A stretch of DNA of 64,000 bases from Flavobacterium album. Lineage in GTDB: Bacteria > Bacteroidota > Bacteroidia > Flavobacteriales > Flavobacteriaceae. Position 1 is the first letter of the stretch; each line of letters begins with the position of its first letter. The DNA is taken from positions 62,001 through 126,000 of the forward strand of contig NZ_CP029186.1 in assembly GCF_003096035.1 (NCBI RefSeq), written 5' to 3'. Under the pieces are notes generated by a model. The model saw only the letters and a program-made list of their open reading frames with translations, did not search any database and was not told the DNA's origin. This document shows positions 50,822 to 59,083 of this stretch, one piece after another. The position numbers were made by a program, and so were the translations under genes.

Positions 50822-51874
50822 ATGGCTACCAATAAGCTTGCCCTGCTGCGTTACAAAACGATAGACGAATGCCTGAAAAACCGTTTCAGGAAATGGACGC
50901 TGGAAGACCTCATCGAAAAAGTGTCGGATGCGCTGTATGAATATGAAGGCATTGCCACGGGTGTGAGCCGCCGCACTATACAGGCCGACATACAGGTGAT
51001 GCGCAGCGACAAGCTCGGCTATAATGCCCCGATAATCATTGCGGACAGGAAATTCTATACTTACGAAGACCCTGCTTATAGCATTACCAACTCCCCCATC
51101 AACGATGCTGATATGGCCAAGATGAAGGAGATCGTGAGCATCCTGAAGCAGCTGAACGGCTTCAGCTATTTTGATGAGATGAGCGAGCTTATCGCCAAGC
51201 TGGAAAATAATGTAAACAAGACCGAAAAGAAAACACAGGACTACATACAGTTTGAGGACAACAAGCACCTGAAGGGCATAGAGCATATCAGCCCGCTGTA
51301 CCAGGCGATACTGAACAAGACGGCATTGCTTATAGAGTACCAGTCCTTCCGGGCACACCAGCCCAGCAAGGAGATCTACTACCCTTACCTGCTGAAGGAA
51401 TACCGCAACCGCTGGTTTCTGATCACGCGTATGAAGAAGTATACCCACCTCTATACCCTGGCGCTTGACAGGATCGTGGAATTCCATCCGCTAACGAAAG
51501 AAGCCTATGTGGACCATTACGGCGTGGACTGGAACCGCTATTTCAGCGATACGCTGGGCGTAACCAAATCGGAACGCGACCGGGGCCAAAGGGTGATCCT
51601 GCATTTTGACTGTGCCAATGCGCCCTATGTACGCACCAAGCCTTTGCACCATTCGCAACAGGTGTTATCAGATAACGAAGATGGCCTTATCATTCGCATC
51701 GATGTGGTGCTGAACTTTGAGCTGGAAAAAGAAATTTTGGGTTTCGGCGAATGCGTAAAAGTGCTCGCCCCGCGCAACCTTAAAGAAAAGATACGTAAAA
51801 GGCTGACTAAGGCCCACGCACAGTATGTGGAACGCGAACAGGAAATAAAGGCGGCGAAAGAAGGAACGAAATAA
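50822..51874 (+). CDS. WYL-domain transcriptional regulator
   Basis: 350 residues. N-terminal helix-turn-helix (about 8-70, FRKWTLEDLIEKVSDALYEYEG, VSRRTIQADIQVMRSD), a helical linker, a WYL domain (about 155-235, AILNKTALLIEYQSF ... YYPYLLKEYRNRWFLI ... TLALDRIVEF) and a WCX-type C-terminus (about 255-335). WYL domains are thought to sense nucleic-acid or nucleotide ligands. Divergent from the Ro/Y-RNA/RtcB operon, its probable target. Ends just before the NYN-domain operon, convergent with it. Confidence 0.93.
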   Translation: MATNKLALLRYKTIDECLKNRFRKWTLEDLIEKVSDALYEYEGIATGVSRRTIQADIQVMRSDKLGYNAPIIIADRKFYTYEDPAYSITNSPINDADMAKMKEIVSILKQLNGFSYFDEMSELIAKLENNVNKTEKKTQDYIQFEDNKHLKGIEHISPLYQAILNKTALLIEYQSFRAHQPSKEIYYPYLLKEYRNRWFLITRMKKYTHLYTLALDRIVEFHPLTKEAYVDHYGVDWNRYFSDTLGVTKSERDRGQRVILHFDCANAPYVRTKPLHHSQQVLSDNEDGLIIRIDVVLNFELEKEILGFGECVKVLAPRNLKEKIRKRLTKAHAQYVEREQEIKAAKEGTK

Positions 51875-51919
51875 TGATACGATTATAACTACCGACAACT
51901 GACAACCATCAACCGGCAA

Positions 51920-52183
51920 CTATTTCTTCCGCCTTAACACGCTTCCCCTGAAATCTTCCAGCGGCTCTTTTTGGCGGAAGCGCTCAATGTCTTCCCAGGT
52001 GGCGCATTTCATATCCATTATCTCGCCGTAAATATCCATGGGCAGGGTGACAGACTCCACCCCTTCCAGGCTTTCTTTGAGGAAATCTTCCATATCTTCA
52101 AGGGAGTAGAACCATTCTTTATCAAACTGAATTTTATGGATGGTGGTGTCTTTGCGTACAATCGCTTCGGTAATCTTCTTCAT
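51920..52183 (-). CDS. Hypothetical 87-residue protein
   Basis: Not recognised. Mostly alpha/beta with acidic middle (FYSLEDMEDFLKESLEGVESV) and a basic end (SVLRRKK); no signal or membrane segment, so cytoplasmic. Starts seven bases after the NYN-domain gene, hence the second gene of that operon. Confidence 0.7.
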   Translation of the reverse strand: MKKITEAIVRKDTTIHKIQFDKEWFYSLEDMEDFLKESLEGVESVTLPMDIYGEIMDMKCATWEDIERFRQKEPLEDFRGSVLRRKK

Positions 52184-52190
52184 GGGTATG

Positions 52191-53006
52191 CTAAAAATGC
52201 GTATGATTATTCTTTACGAATACGTGTTTTATATTGTTCTTGCCGGTCTCCCTTTCATCTACAATAAAATCGTCGATGCTTTTTATAAGCGGCAGCATCT
52301 TTGGGAAGCCATAGTTACGGGCATCGAAGTCGGGTTGCTTTTTGAGCATGTGGTTGCCCAGATCGGCCAGGGATGCCCACCCGGTTTCGTCGGCAAGGTC
52401 GTTTATGCTGTTGCGGATCAGCCTTATCAGCCTGTTGTCAATGGTACTTAATGTTTCCTTTGTCTCTGCGGCTTCGGCTTCAACATGCTCCACATGGTGT
52501 TTCTCTATCGCTGCACCTTTTGCAGGCCTTCCGGGTTTCTTTTCGGCCTTTTGGCTTTCAGCGGCACCAGGAAGTATTTCGATGTAAATAAACTTTTCGC
52601 ACGCTTTTATAAAAGGCTCGGGTGTTTTCTTCTGGCCCATGCCAATTACCTTCATCCCTTCTTCGCGCAGGCGGAGCGCCAGCCTGGTAAAGTCGCTGTC
52701 GGAAGATACGATGCAAAAGCCGTCTACCTTTCCGGAATACAAAATATCCATAGCGTCAATGATAAGCGCGCTGTCGCTGGCATTTTTGCCTGACGTATAA
52801 CTGTATTGCTGTATAGGGCTGATGGCATTTTCCAGCAGCACATTCTTCCAGCCGTTCATATTAGGCCGTGTCCAGTCGCTGTAAATGCGTTTGAATGTGG
52901 GGGTGCCGTATTTGGCTATTTCCTCAAGCATACCACTTATATTGGAGTAAGGCACGTTATCGGCATCTATGAGTACTGCCAGCCTGAGGTCTTTTATATT
53001 GTCCAT
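52191..53006 (-). CDS. NYN-domain putative ribonuclease with OST-HTH-like domain
   Basis: 271 residues. NYN (LabA/PIN-like) domain at about 5-150 with acidic residues in LIDADNVPYSN, NASDSALIIDAMDIL and VSSDSDFTRLALRL, the expected metal-binding set. A Lys/Glu/Ala-rich linker leads to a C-terminal helical domain (about 195-262, LIRLIRNSINDLADETGWASLADLGNHMLKK) resembling OST-HTH/LOTUS RNA-binding domains. Predicted RNA nuclease. It neighbours the Ro/RtcB locus, so a role in RNA turnover is plausible. Confidence 0.88.
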   Translation of the reverse strand: MDNIKDLRLAVLIDADNVPYSNISGMLEEIAKYGTPTFKRIYSDWTRPNMNGWKNVLLENAISPIQQYSYTSGKNASDSALIIDAMDILYSGKVDGFCIVSSDSDFTRLALRLREEGMKVIGMGQKKTPEPFIKACEKFIYIEILPGAAESQKAEKKPGRPAKGAAIEKHHVEHVEAEAAETKETLSTIDNRLIRLIRNSINDLADETGWASLADLGNHMLKKQPDFDARNYGFPKMLPLIKSIDDFIVDERETGKNNIKHVFVKNNHTHF

Positions 53007-53023
53007 TGTTTGGTGTATTTAAC

Positions 53024-53031
53024 CAAAGGTA
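53024..53031 (-). promoter_or_regulatory. -7 box TACCTTTG for the NYN operon
   Basis: TAnnTTTG match on the minus strand, 17 bases before the ATG at 53006. Confidence 0.5.
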
Positions 53032-53039
53032 AGGGAAAA

Positions 53040-53087
53040 AGGAACGCGGATAACACAGATTTGGGTGGATTGACACAGATTCTATTA
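53040..53087. repeat. GGAACGCGGATAACACAGAT repeat
   Basis: Shares GGAACGCGGAT-AC-C-GAT and the following GGATT-ACAC/GATT words with 18380-18422 after the GAPDH gene. Confidence 0.55.
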
Positions 53088-53276
53088 TAAAACGATAATG
53101 GTTATAGCGCCGTAAAACAAAATTGAGATTAAAAGGTTTATGCCGAAATAACGCTCTGTTATCTCTTTAAAAGGCATGCTATTTTTGCGAAAGAGCCAAT
53201 GGAATAATGCCCCCGGAAAATCAATAAACGAGATAATCCCATTAAAAAAGACCTCTAAGATGAATTCAAAAATCAT
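53085..53276 (-). CDS. Small membrane protein
   Basis: 63 residues from the ATG at 53276 (MIFEFILEVFF; an ATG three codons earlier is also possible). One hydrophobic segment near the start, one at the end (INLLISILFYGAITIIVL), with a basic middle RKNSMPFKEITERYFG. Similar small membrane proteins occur widely in Flavobacteria; function unknown. Confidence 0.6.
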   Translation of the reverse strand: MIFEFILEVFFNGIISFIDFPGALFHWLFRKNSMPFKEITERYFGINLLISILFYGAITIIVL

Positions 53277-53455
53277 TTCTCCCATATACCAATAACTCCC
53301 TTTCTGTAAAAAAATTATCCTTATTTGTAAGAAACTCCCTTAACCGCCGTTATCTTTCCTGTGCCCAAAGATATTTTTTTTACCCTGATGCAACCATTAT
53401 TATGTAAAAACCGTCTATCCTTTCAAAACCAATACCTACCAATAACCAACAAACC

Positions 53456-55933
53456 ATGCACAAATTTATTACCACCCTTTTCCTCTTGTTCGGATTAGCA
53501 TCTTTTGCGCAGATAAAAGGAAAGATCACTACAACGAATGGCGAGGCGATACCGTTCGTAAGCATCACTATCGAAAACACTTATACGGGTACTACGGCTA
53601 ATGAAGCCGGACAGTTTGACCTCCCGTTCAAAACCACGGGGAAACACACTATCATTTTCCAGTCGATCGGCTACAAGACAAAGAAGATCCCTGTAAACAT
53701 TGTCTCTTTCCCGCATATGCTGGATGTCGTGATGGAAGATGAAAGCTACGAGATGAAGGAGCTTACCATATCTAAAGGGGAAGATCCGGCTTACGCCATT
53801 ATCAGGCAGGCCATTGCACACAAAAAAGAAAATTCGGAAAAGACAGGCCGCTTTGAAGCCGACTTTTATTCGAAAGGTATTTTCCGCGTAAAGAATGTAC
53901 CGAAGCGTATTATGGGAATGAATGTGCGAGTAGAGGCTAATAATGCCGGAACCATACTCGATTCTACCGGCAGCGGCATTATTTACCTGAGCGAAACCGT
54001 ATCGCACATCACCTTCGAGCAGCCAAACAACCTTAAGGAAAAAATAATTGCTTCCAAAATAAGCGGCGACAACAACGGTTTTAGCTACAATACGGCAAAC
54101 GGGACTTTTTACAACTTCTACGAGGATTATGTGGATATGGAAGATGTGAGCATGATATCGCCTATTGCCAAAGGTGCTTTTGGTTACTACCGCTATAAAT
54201 TTGAAGGCAACTTTTATGACGAGAACAACAACCAGATAAGCAAAATAAAGGTAATACCGCGCCGCGATAAAGAGCCGGTGTTCGAAGGCTACATTTATAT
54301 TGTGGACGACAGCTGGGCGATCTACGCTATCGACCTCGACATTAAAGGATACCGTATACGCCAGAACATACTGGATGTGCTTACGCTGCAGCAGAACTTC
54401 AGCTACAACTCGACCAACGGCATCTGGGCCAAAAACTCACAGACCTTCGATATCAAGGCCGGGATGTTCGGCGTGGGCTTTACAGGAAAGATGACCCATG
54501 TGTACAGCAATTATGTATTTCACGACAAATTTGAGAAAGGTACCTTTACGAAAGAGCTGGTGTCGTTCGAGAAGGATTCCAACAAAAAAGATTCGATCTA
54601 CTGGACGGGCGTTCGCCCCGTACCGCTTACCGGCGAGGAGTATACCGATTACATAAAAAAGGACAGCCTTGCCGAAGTGCGCAAGGTCTCTAAGGATTCG
54701 CTAAACAGCAAGCGAAACCGCTTTAAGGTATTCGATGTATTGTCGGGCTACGACTACAATACCGCCGACCATAAAACGCGTTTTAGCTATGACGGTGTAC
54801 TCCAGATACCGAAATACAATACTGTGCAGGGCTGGAACTTCGATACGAAATTTTCGTTCTACACTTTCGACAATGAAAAGAAACGCAATATATCCCTGTG
54901 GACGGAAATGAACTATGGCTTTGCCGAAGACCGTTTCCGGGCACATGGCGGCTTCAGTACCAGGATATGGAAGCTGGGAACTTTCAGTTTCGCAGGGGGT
55001 AATACGATAAACCAGTTTAATCCCGCCGAGCCGATATCGCCATTACTGAACAGCATCAGCACACTGTTTTTTAAGGACAACTACATGAAGTTGTACGACA
55101 GGACCTATGCGAAAGTATCGCAGAGCCGCTGGATATTCAACGGGCTTACCATGACAGGTACCGTGGAATATGACCGACGCAGGCCGGTTTTCAACAATAC
55201 TGATTATGTACTGATAAAGAACGATCATAATTATACTTCCAACAACCCATTTGACCCGACAAATAATACCACCGCACCGTTCGTAAAACACGAATTGTAT
55301 AAGGTAAACATCGGTGGTAACATACGCTTCGGGCAAAAGTACATCAGCCGCCCGGACGGGAAGATACCGGTAACGGAAGTGAACTATCCCGGCATATCGT
55401 TCATGTATGAAAAAGCGTTCTCATCGAGCGTGAAAGATTATGAATATGACTTTATTGCCGCAAGGGTATCGTACAGCGAAACATTTGCCAACAAAGGGAC
55501 ATTCGGGTTTAATGTAAAAGGCGGTAAATTCTTCAATGCCGATAATATCGCCTTTATGGATTACAAGCACTTTAACGGCAACCAGACCCATGTAGGGACA
55601 CAGGAAGCTTACCTGAACGTTTTTAACCTCCTGCCCTACTACAGCCGCAGCACCAATGATTCTTACCTGGAAGCGCACATTGAGCACAACGACAAAGGCT
55701 ACCTGATGAACAAGATACCGCTTCTTGCCGACCTGCAATGGAACCTGGTTGTGGGCTACCATGGCATCGCTACACCTGATAACAAACCGTACCAGGAGTT
55801 TACTGCCGGGTTTGATAACGTGGGCTTCGGGAAGTTCAGGGTGCTGCGTATCGACTATGTACGTGCCTACAACGGCAGCGGCTTTGTTACCGACGGGGTG
55901 ATATTCGGATTGAAATTCCTTGATATTTTATAA
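53456..55933 (+). CDS. DUF5686 protein with carboxypeptidase-like regulatory domain, copy 2
   Basis: 825 residues, same length and domain order as the gene at 44048. Signal peptide (1-19), beta-sandwich domain (IKGKITTTNGEAIPFVSI), a common linker (ENSEKTGRFEADFYSKG, compare ENSAKTAKFEADFYSRG), DUF5686 region and a barrel-like C-terminus ending FGLKFLDIL. Clear paralogs. Probable outer-membrane protein of unknown function. Confidence 0.92.
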   Translation: MHKFITTLFLLFGLASFAQIKGKITTTNGEAIPFVSITIENTYTGTTANEAGQFDLPFKTTGKHTIIFQSIGYKTKKIPVNIVSFPHMLDVVMEDESYEMKELTISKGEDPAYAIIRQAIAHKKENSEKTGRFEADFYSKGIFRVKNVPKRIMGMNVRVEANNAGTILDSTGSGIIYLSETVSHITFEQPNNLKEKIIASKISGDNNGFSYNTANGTFYNFYEDYVDMEDVSMISPIAKGAFGYYRYKFEGNFYDENNNQISKIKVIPRRDKEPVFEGYIYIVDDSWAIYAIDLDIKGYRIRQNILDVLTLQQNFSYNSTNGIWAKNSQTFDIKAGMFGVGFTGKMTHVYSNYVFHDKFEKGTFTKELVSFEKDSNKKDSIYWTGVRPVPLTGEEYTDYIKKDSLAEVRKVSKDSLNSKRNRFKVFDVLSGYDYNTADHKTRFSYDGVLQIPKYNTVQGWNFDTKFSFYTFDNEKKRNISLWTEMNYGFAEDRFRAHGGFSTRIWKLGTFSFAGGNTINQFNPAEPISPLLNSISTLFFKDNYMKLYDRTYAKVSQSRWIFNGLTMTGTVEYDRRRPVFNNTDYVLIKNDHNYTSNNPFDPTNNTTAPFVKHELYKVNIGGNIRFGQKYISRPDGKIPVTEVNYPGISFMYEKAFSSSVKDYEYDFIAARVSYSETFANKGTFGFNVKGGKFFNADNIAFMDYKHFNGNQTHVGTQEAYLNVFNLLPYYSRSTNDSYLEAHIEHNDKGYLMNKIPLLADLQWNLVVGYHGIATPDNKPYQEFTAGFDNVGFGKFRVLRIDYVRAYNGSGFVTDGVIFGLKFLDIL

Positions 55934-55990
55934 AAAGCTATTGCGTTTTTAAATACTTTTTACAGATTTCATTGTGTTTTCATTTTGATT

Positions 55991-56077
55991 ATTCCCGACT
56001 GCGCCCGAACTGACAGACGTAAAATTATTAACGTTTGTAAATCGGCATCCGTTGTCACATCGAGTGCAGTCGGGATG
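55991..56077. repeat. Intergenic palindrome, CCCGACTGC family
   Basis: Arms CCCGACTGC (55994-56002) and GCAGTCGGG (56066-56074), with TTGTCACATCGAG inside the right part. Confidence 0.65.
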
Positions 56078-56144
56078 CTTTTCACAGATCAAATCCAGCG
56101 TTTCAAAATTGATTAACAGCGTCCAACGAAAAAACTAAATTACT

Positions 56145-57791
56145 ATGAGGAAATTTCTTTTACTACTGTCAGTACTGATAATGCAGGCCGCACTGGCAAA
56201 TATGCCTGTAACTGAAACCCAAAAACTGGAAGCCACAGCACGCATCTGGGGCTTCCTGAAATATTACCACCCACAGGTAGCCGCAGGAAAATTCAACTGG
56301 GACCAGAAGCTCATTGATATCCTGCCCGAAGTGGAAAAGGTACAAACCAAAGAAGCGCTGAGCGAGGTTTACATAAAATGGATCGACGGGCTGGGTGAAG
56401 TGCCTGTATGCAAAAAATGCGGGAAGCCATCGAAAGAAGAATTATTCGAAAAGAACTTTAGTATGGCGTGGATGCAGGATACCCATGTTTTTACTGATGC
56501 GCTTACCGCAAAACTTAAATATATCGAGGCCAACAGGCATTTGGGTGTAAGCTATTATGCCGGTATGGGCAAAGCCGATAACATTGAAATAAAGAATGAG
56601 CCGGTGTACAAGGATTTTGAATATCCTGAAAAGAACTACAGGCTGCTGAGCCTTTTCAGGTATTGGAATATCATAGAGTATTTCTTCCCTTACAAATATG
56701 TGACCGACCAGAAATGGGATGACGTACTCACCGAAATGATACCTAAATTTAAAGATGCCCCTGATGCGCAGCACTACCATCTTGCCATGCTGGAGCTCGT
56801 AGCAAAGATAAACGACAGCCACGGCTACCTTGTTACGCAGCTTACAAACCAGTATTTCGGATTTTACTGGGCTCCGGTTACCTTCAGCATTATTGACGGA
56901 AAGGCAGTTATAACCGGTTTCTACGACGAGGAAAAAGCGAAACAGGACGACCTGAGGATAGGCGATGCCATAACCCATGTGAACGGTGTGGCGATAAATG
57001 ACATCCTGAAAGAAAAAAGCCGGTACATACCTGCCTCTAATCCCGCAGTACAGAAAAGGGATGCGTACTTTAGCATCTTTAACGGCAGTAGCGATAAAGC
57101 GGAGGTGACCTTTGAAAGGGATGGAAAAAGCGCCCGCAAAGAGATAACCCGCTACATGAGGAAAGAGTTTAAAGGGAAGGAAAAAAAGCCTGCAGACAAA
57201 TACAAGGTGCTGGAGGGTAATATAGGATATGTGAATATGGGCATCATTGAAACATCGGATGTTGCTGCCGCCATAAAAAAGCTGTCAGGCTGTAAAGCTG
57301 TGATTTTTGACATACGAAATTACCCACAGGGCACAATGTATGCATTCGGCCAATGGCTGCTTCCCGAATCGAGGAATTTTGTTAGCTTCATTAAGCCCGA
57401 TGTAAACTATCCCGGCAAATATATATGGGTGAACTCCTATAATGTTGGTCCGAGAGGAAAAAACAAGAGATCTTATAAAGGTAAAGTGATTGTGCTTGTA
57501 AACGAGACTACGCAAAGCCACGCGGAATTCACCGCTATGTCGTTACAGGTGGGTGATAATGTGACCACTATCGGCAGCCAGACTGCAGGGGCTGATGGCA
57601 ATGTAACCCCATTTTCATTTCCTGGCGGTTATGAGACGTGGATGACCGGGCTTGGTGTATTTTATCCTGACCGGACCGAAACGCAGCGCCGCGGGGTAAA
57701 AGTAGATGTACAGGTGCTGCCCACTATTGCCGGAATAAAGGCCGGTAAAGATGAAGTGCTGGAGAAAGCTATAGAGCTGGCGAATGAATAA
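56145..57791 (+). CDS. S41 family C-terminal-processing-type protease
   Basis: 548 residues. Signal peptide (1-19), an N-terminal helical region with a CKKCGKPS pair of Cys (about 88-95), a PDZ domain (about 255-330, DDLRIGDAITHVNGVAI) and the S41 catalytic domain with the Ser in NETTQSHAEFTAMSL (about 452-466) and a GNVTPFSFPGG strand. Periplasmic or surface protease of unknown substrate. C-terminus lacks a T9SS tail. Confidence 0.92.
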   Translation: MRKFLLLLSVLIMQAALANMPVTETQKLEATARIWGFLKYYHPQVAAGKFNWDQKLIDILPEVEKVQTKEALSEVYIKWIDGLGEVPVCKKCGKPSKEELFEKNFSMAWMQDTHVFTDALTAKLKYIEANRHLGVSYYAGMGKADNIEIKNEPVYKDFEYPEKNYRLLSLFRYWNIIEYFFPYKYVTDQKWDDVLTEMIPKFKDAPDAQHYHLAMLELVAKINDSHGYLVTQLTNQYFGFYWAPVTFSIIDGKAVITGFYDEEKAKQDDLRIGDAITHVNGVAINDILKEKSRYIPASNPAVQKRDAYFSIFNGSSDKAEVTFERDGKSARKEITRYMRKEFKGKEKKPADKYKVLEGNIGYVNMGIIETSDVAAAIKKLSGCKAVIFDIRNYPQGTMYAFGQWLLPESRNFVSFIKPDVNYPGKYIWVNSYNVGPRGKNKRSYKGKVIVLVNETTQSHAEFTAMSLQVGDNVTTIGSQTAGADGNVTPFSFPGGYETWMTGLGVFYPDRTETQRRGVKVDVQVLPTIAGIKAGKDEVLEKAIELANE

Positions 57792-57801
57792 ATATAATAT
57801 G

Positions 57802-57821
57802 AGGCCCGCGGTTGCGGGCCT
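57802..57821. terminator. Bidirectional hairpin between convergent genes
   Basis: GGCCCGC-GGTT... stem (AGGCCCGC / GCGGGCCT) exactly between two convergent stop codons; no strong T-run on either side. Confidence 0.6.
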
Positions 57822-57823
57822 TA

Positions 57824-58207
57824 CTATTTCTCCACACTAATAACTTTCCAATCGTTATCAGGCTCTTTTTCTAATTCCATATAAACGTCGATGTTATTGC
57901 TTTTCCCTTCAACTGTTATATCGAATGTGGCTTCACCGCGGCCATTCTCGGTTTTGATATTGAAAGACGATACGCTGTAATCGTTTATTCCTCCTGTAGC
58001 TGCCTGTATCTCCGGATCGTTGCCCAGATGCTCAACAGCTGCCTTATAGGCATCGGTATTTTTCACAAATGAGGCTATCATAAAAATTCCTGTGACCACT
58101 AAAGCAATAACAGCTACAACTATTGGTATAACGATCATCGCCGTTTTCCGCTTCCTGCGCTTGTTGGCTTCTAAAATCTGATCATAAGAGGTTATTTTAT
58201 TTTCCAT
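57824..58207 (-). CDS. Membrane-anchored small protein, Coa1-like
   Basis: 127 residues. Basic cytoplasmic start (NKRRKRK), one membrane helix (about 24-48), then a small alpha/beta domain (AAVEHLGNDPEIQAATGG ... GEATFDITVEGKSNNIDVYMELEKEPDNDWKVISVE). This pattern resembles Coa1/Tim21-type domains annotated in many Bacteroidota; the function is not known. Confidence 0.75.
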   Translation of the reverse strand: MENKITSYDQILEANKRRKRKTAMIVIPIVVAVIALVVTGIFMIASFVKNTDAYKAAVEHLGNDPEIQAATGGINDYSVSSFNIKTENGRGEATFDITVEGKSNNIDVYMELEKEPDNDWKVISVEK

Positions 58208-58262
58208 CTGAAGATTTTTACTAAAAGTATAAAATATATTTCAGCACCAGGAAAATTATAAA

Positions 58263-58290
58263 TGAAAAAGACCCACAAAACTGCGGGTCC
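58263..58290 (-). terminator. Terminator of the SIMPL gene
   Basis: GACCCGCAG...TGTGGGTC stem on the minus strand followed by five T. Confidence 0.8.
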
Positions 58291-58309
58291 CGATTTTGAG
58301 AAATACCGG

Positions 58310-58993
58310 TTATTTTATAGAATACTTCACGTAATATGAAAACTTGATCTTGATTTTCTTAAAGTCGGTTTCCGTATTGCTTTCCTGCAATCGATAGGTT
58401 ACATTTGACATCCTATTTTGTGGTAAATAGGAATTATCCGGCTCTTCTGTTATGACCAATGGCTTACCCGGTTGCTCCCCTATCGCCTGCAATAAATAGG
58501 TTGCCTTATCTTTTGCGGCTTTTATAGCATCGATACGGACCTCTTTACGAAGTGCATCCATCTGTGTATGGTCAACTTTAGCGATCGATGCTTCTTTAAT
58601 ATCGTTATCGTGCAGGGCTTCAAATACCTTGCGTACTTCTGTAGCTGTACTGACTTTCAATGAATATTCCTGGCGCTCCTCGACTCCTTTATCTTTTCTT
58701 TTGTAACTGATTATCTCTGAACTTGCGTCGGCAAGTGAAAGGTTTTTAAGGTCAATACCTAGTGCCTGAAGCGACTTTTTTAATTTCTCCTCCTGTGCTG
58801 CTATGGTATAACTGGCTTTATTCACGACTTTTTCCTGCAACGTGATGGAGATATAAATTATATCCGGCACGACTTCTTTTTCGGCTGTTCCTGTAACAGT
58901 AATATAAGGAGTAGTATCCTTATCATTTTCGATCGTTTGGGCATTGGCCGACAAACAGATGGCGAATGACAATGCAGCGATGAATTTTTTCAT
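58310..58993 (-). CDS. SIMPL domain (DUF541) exported protein
   Basis: 227 residues. Signal peptide (1-18, ending SANAQ), then the SIMPL/DUF541 domain: ITVTGTAEKEVVPDIIYISITLQEK, a KLKKSLQALGIDLKNL helix, LKVSTATEVRKVFEAL and AIKAAKDKATYLLQAIGEQPG. Periplasmic; family members have been linked to oxidative stress, but the role is unclear. Confidence 0.92.
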   Translation of the reverse strand: MKKFIAALSFAICLSANAQTIENDKDTTPYITVTGTAEKEVVPDIIYISITLQEKVVNKASYTIAAQEEKLKKSLQALGIDLKNLSLADASSEIISYKRKDKGVEERQEYSLKVSTATEVRKVFEALHDNDIKEASIAKVDHTQMDALRKEVRIDAIKAAKDKATYLLQAIGEQPGKPLVITEEPDNSYLPQNRMSNVTYRLQESNTETDFKKIKIKFSYYVKYSIK

Positions 58994-59040
58994 AATAAAC
59001 TGGTTTGGTTATTGATTTATTGAGTACAGCAATTAACGCA

Positions 59041-59066
59041 AAAAAGCCCACAAAATTGCGGGCTTT
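59041..59066 (-). terminator. Terminator of murA
   Basis: AAAGCCCGCAA...TGTGGGCTTT type stem (GCCC/GGGC core) with T-run on the minus strand, 18 bases past the stop. Confidence 0.8.
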
Positions 59067-59083
59067 CCTGTATATAAAATCTC

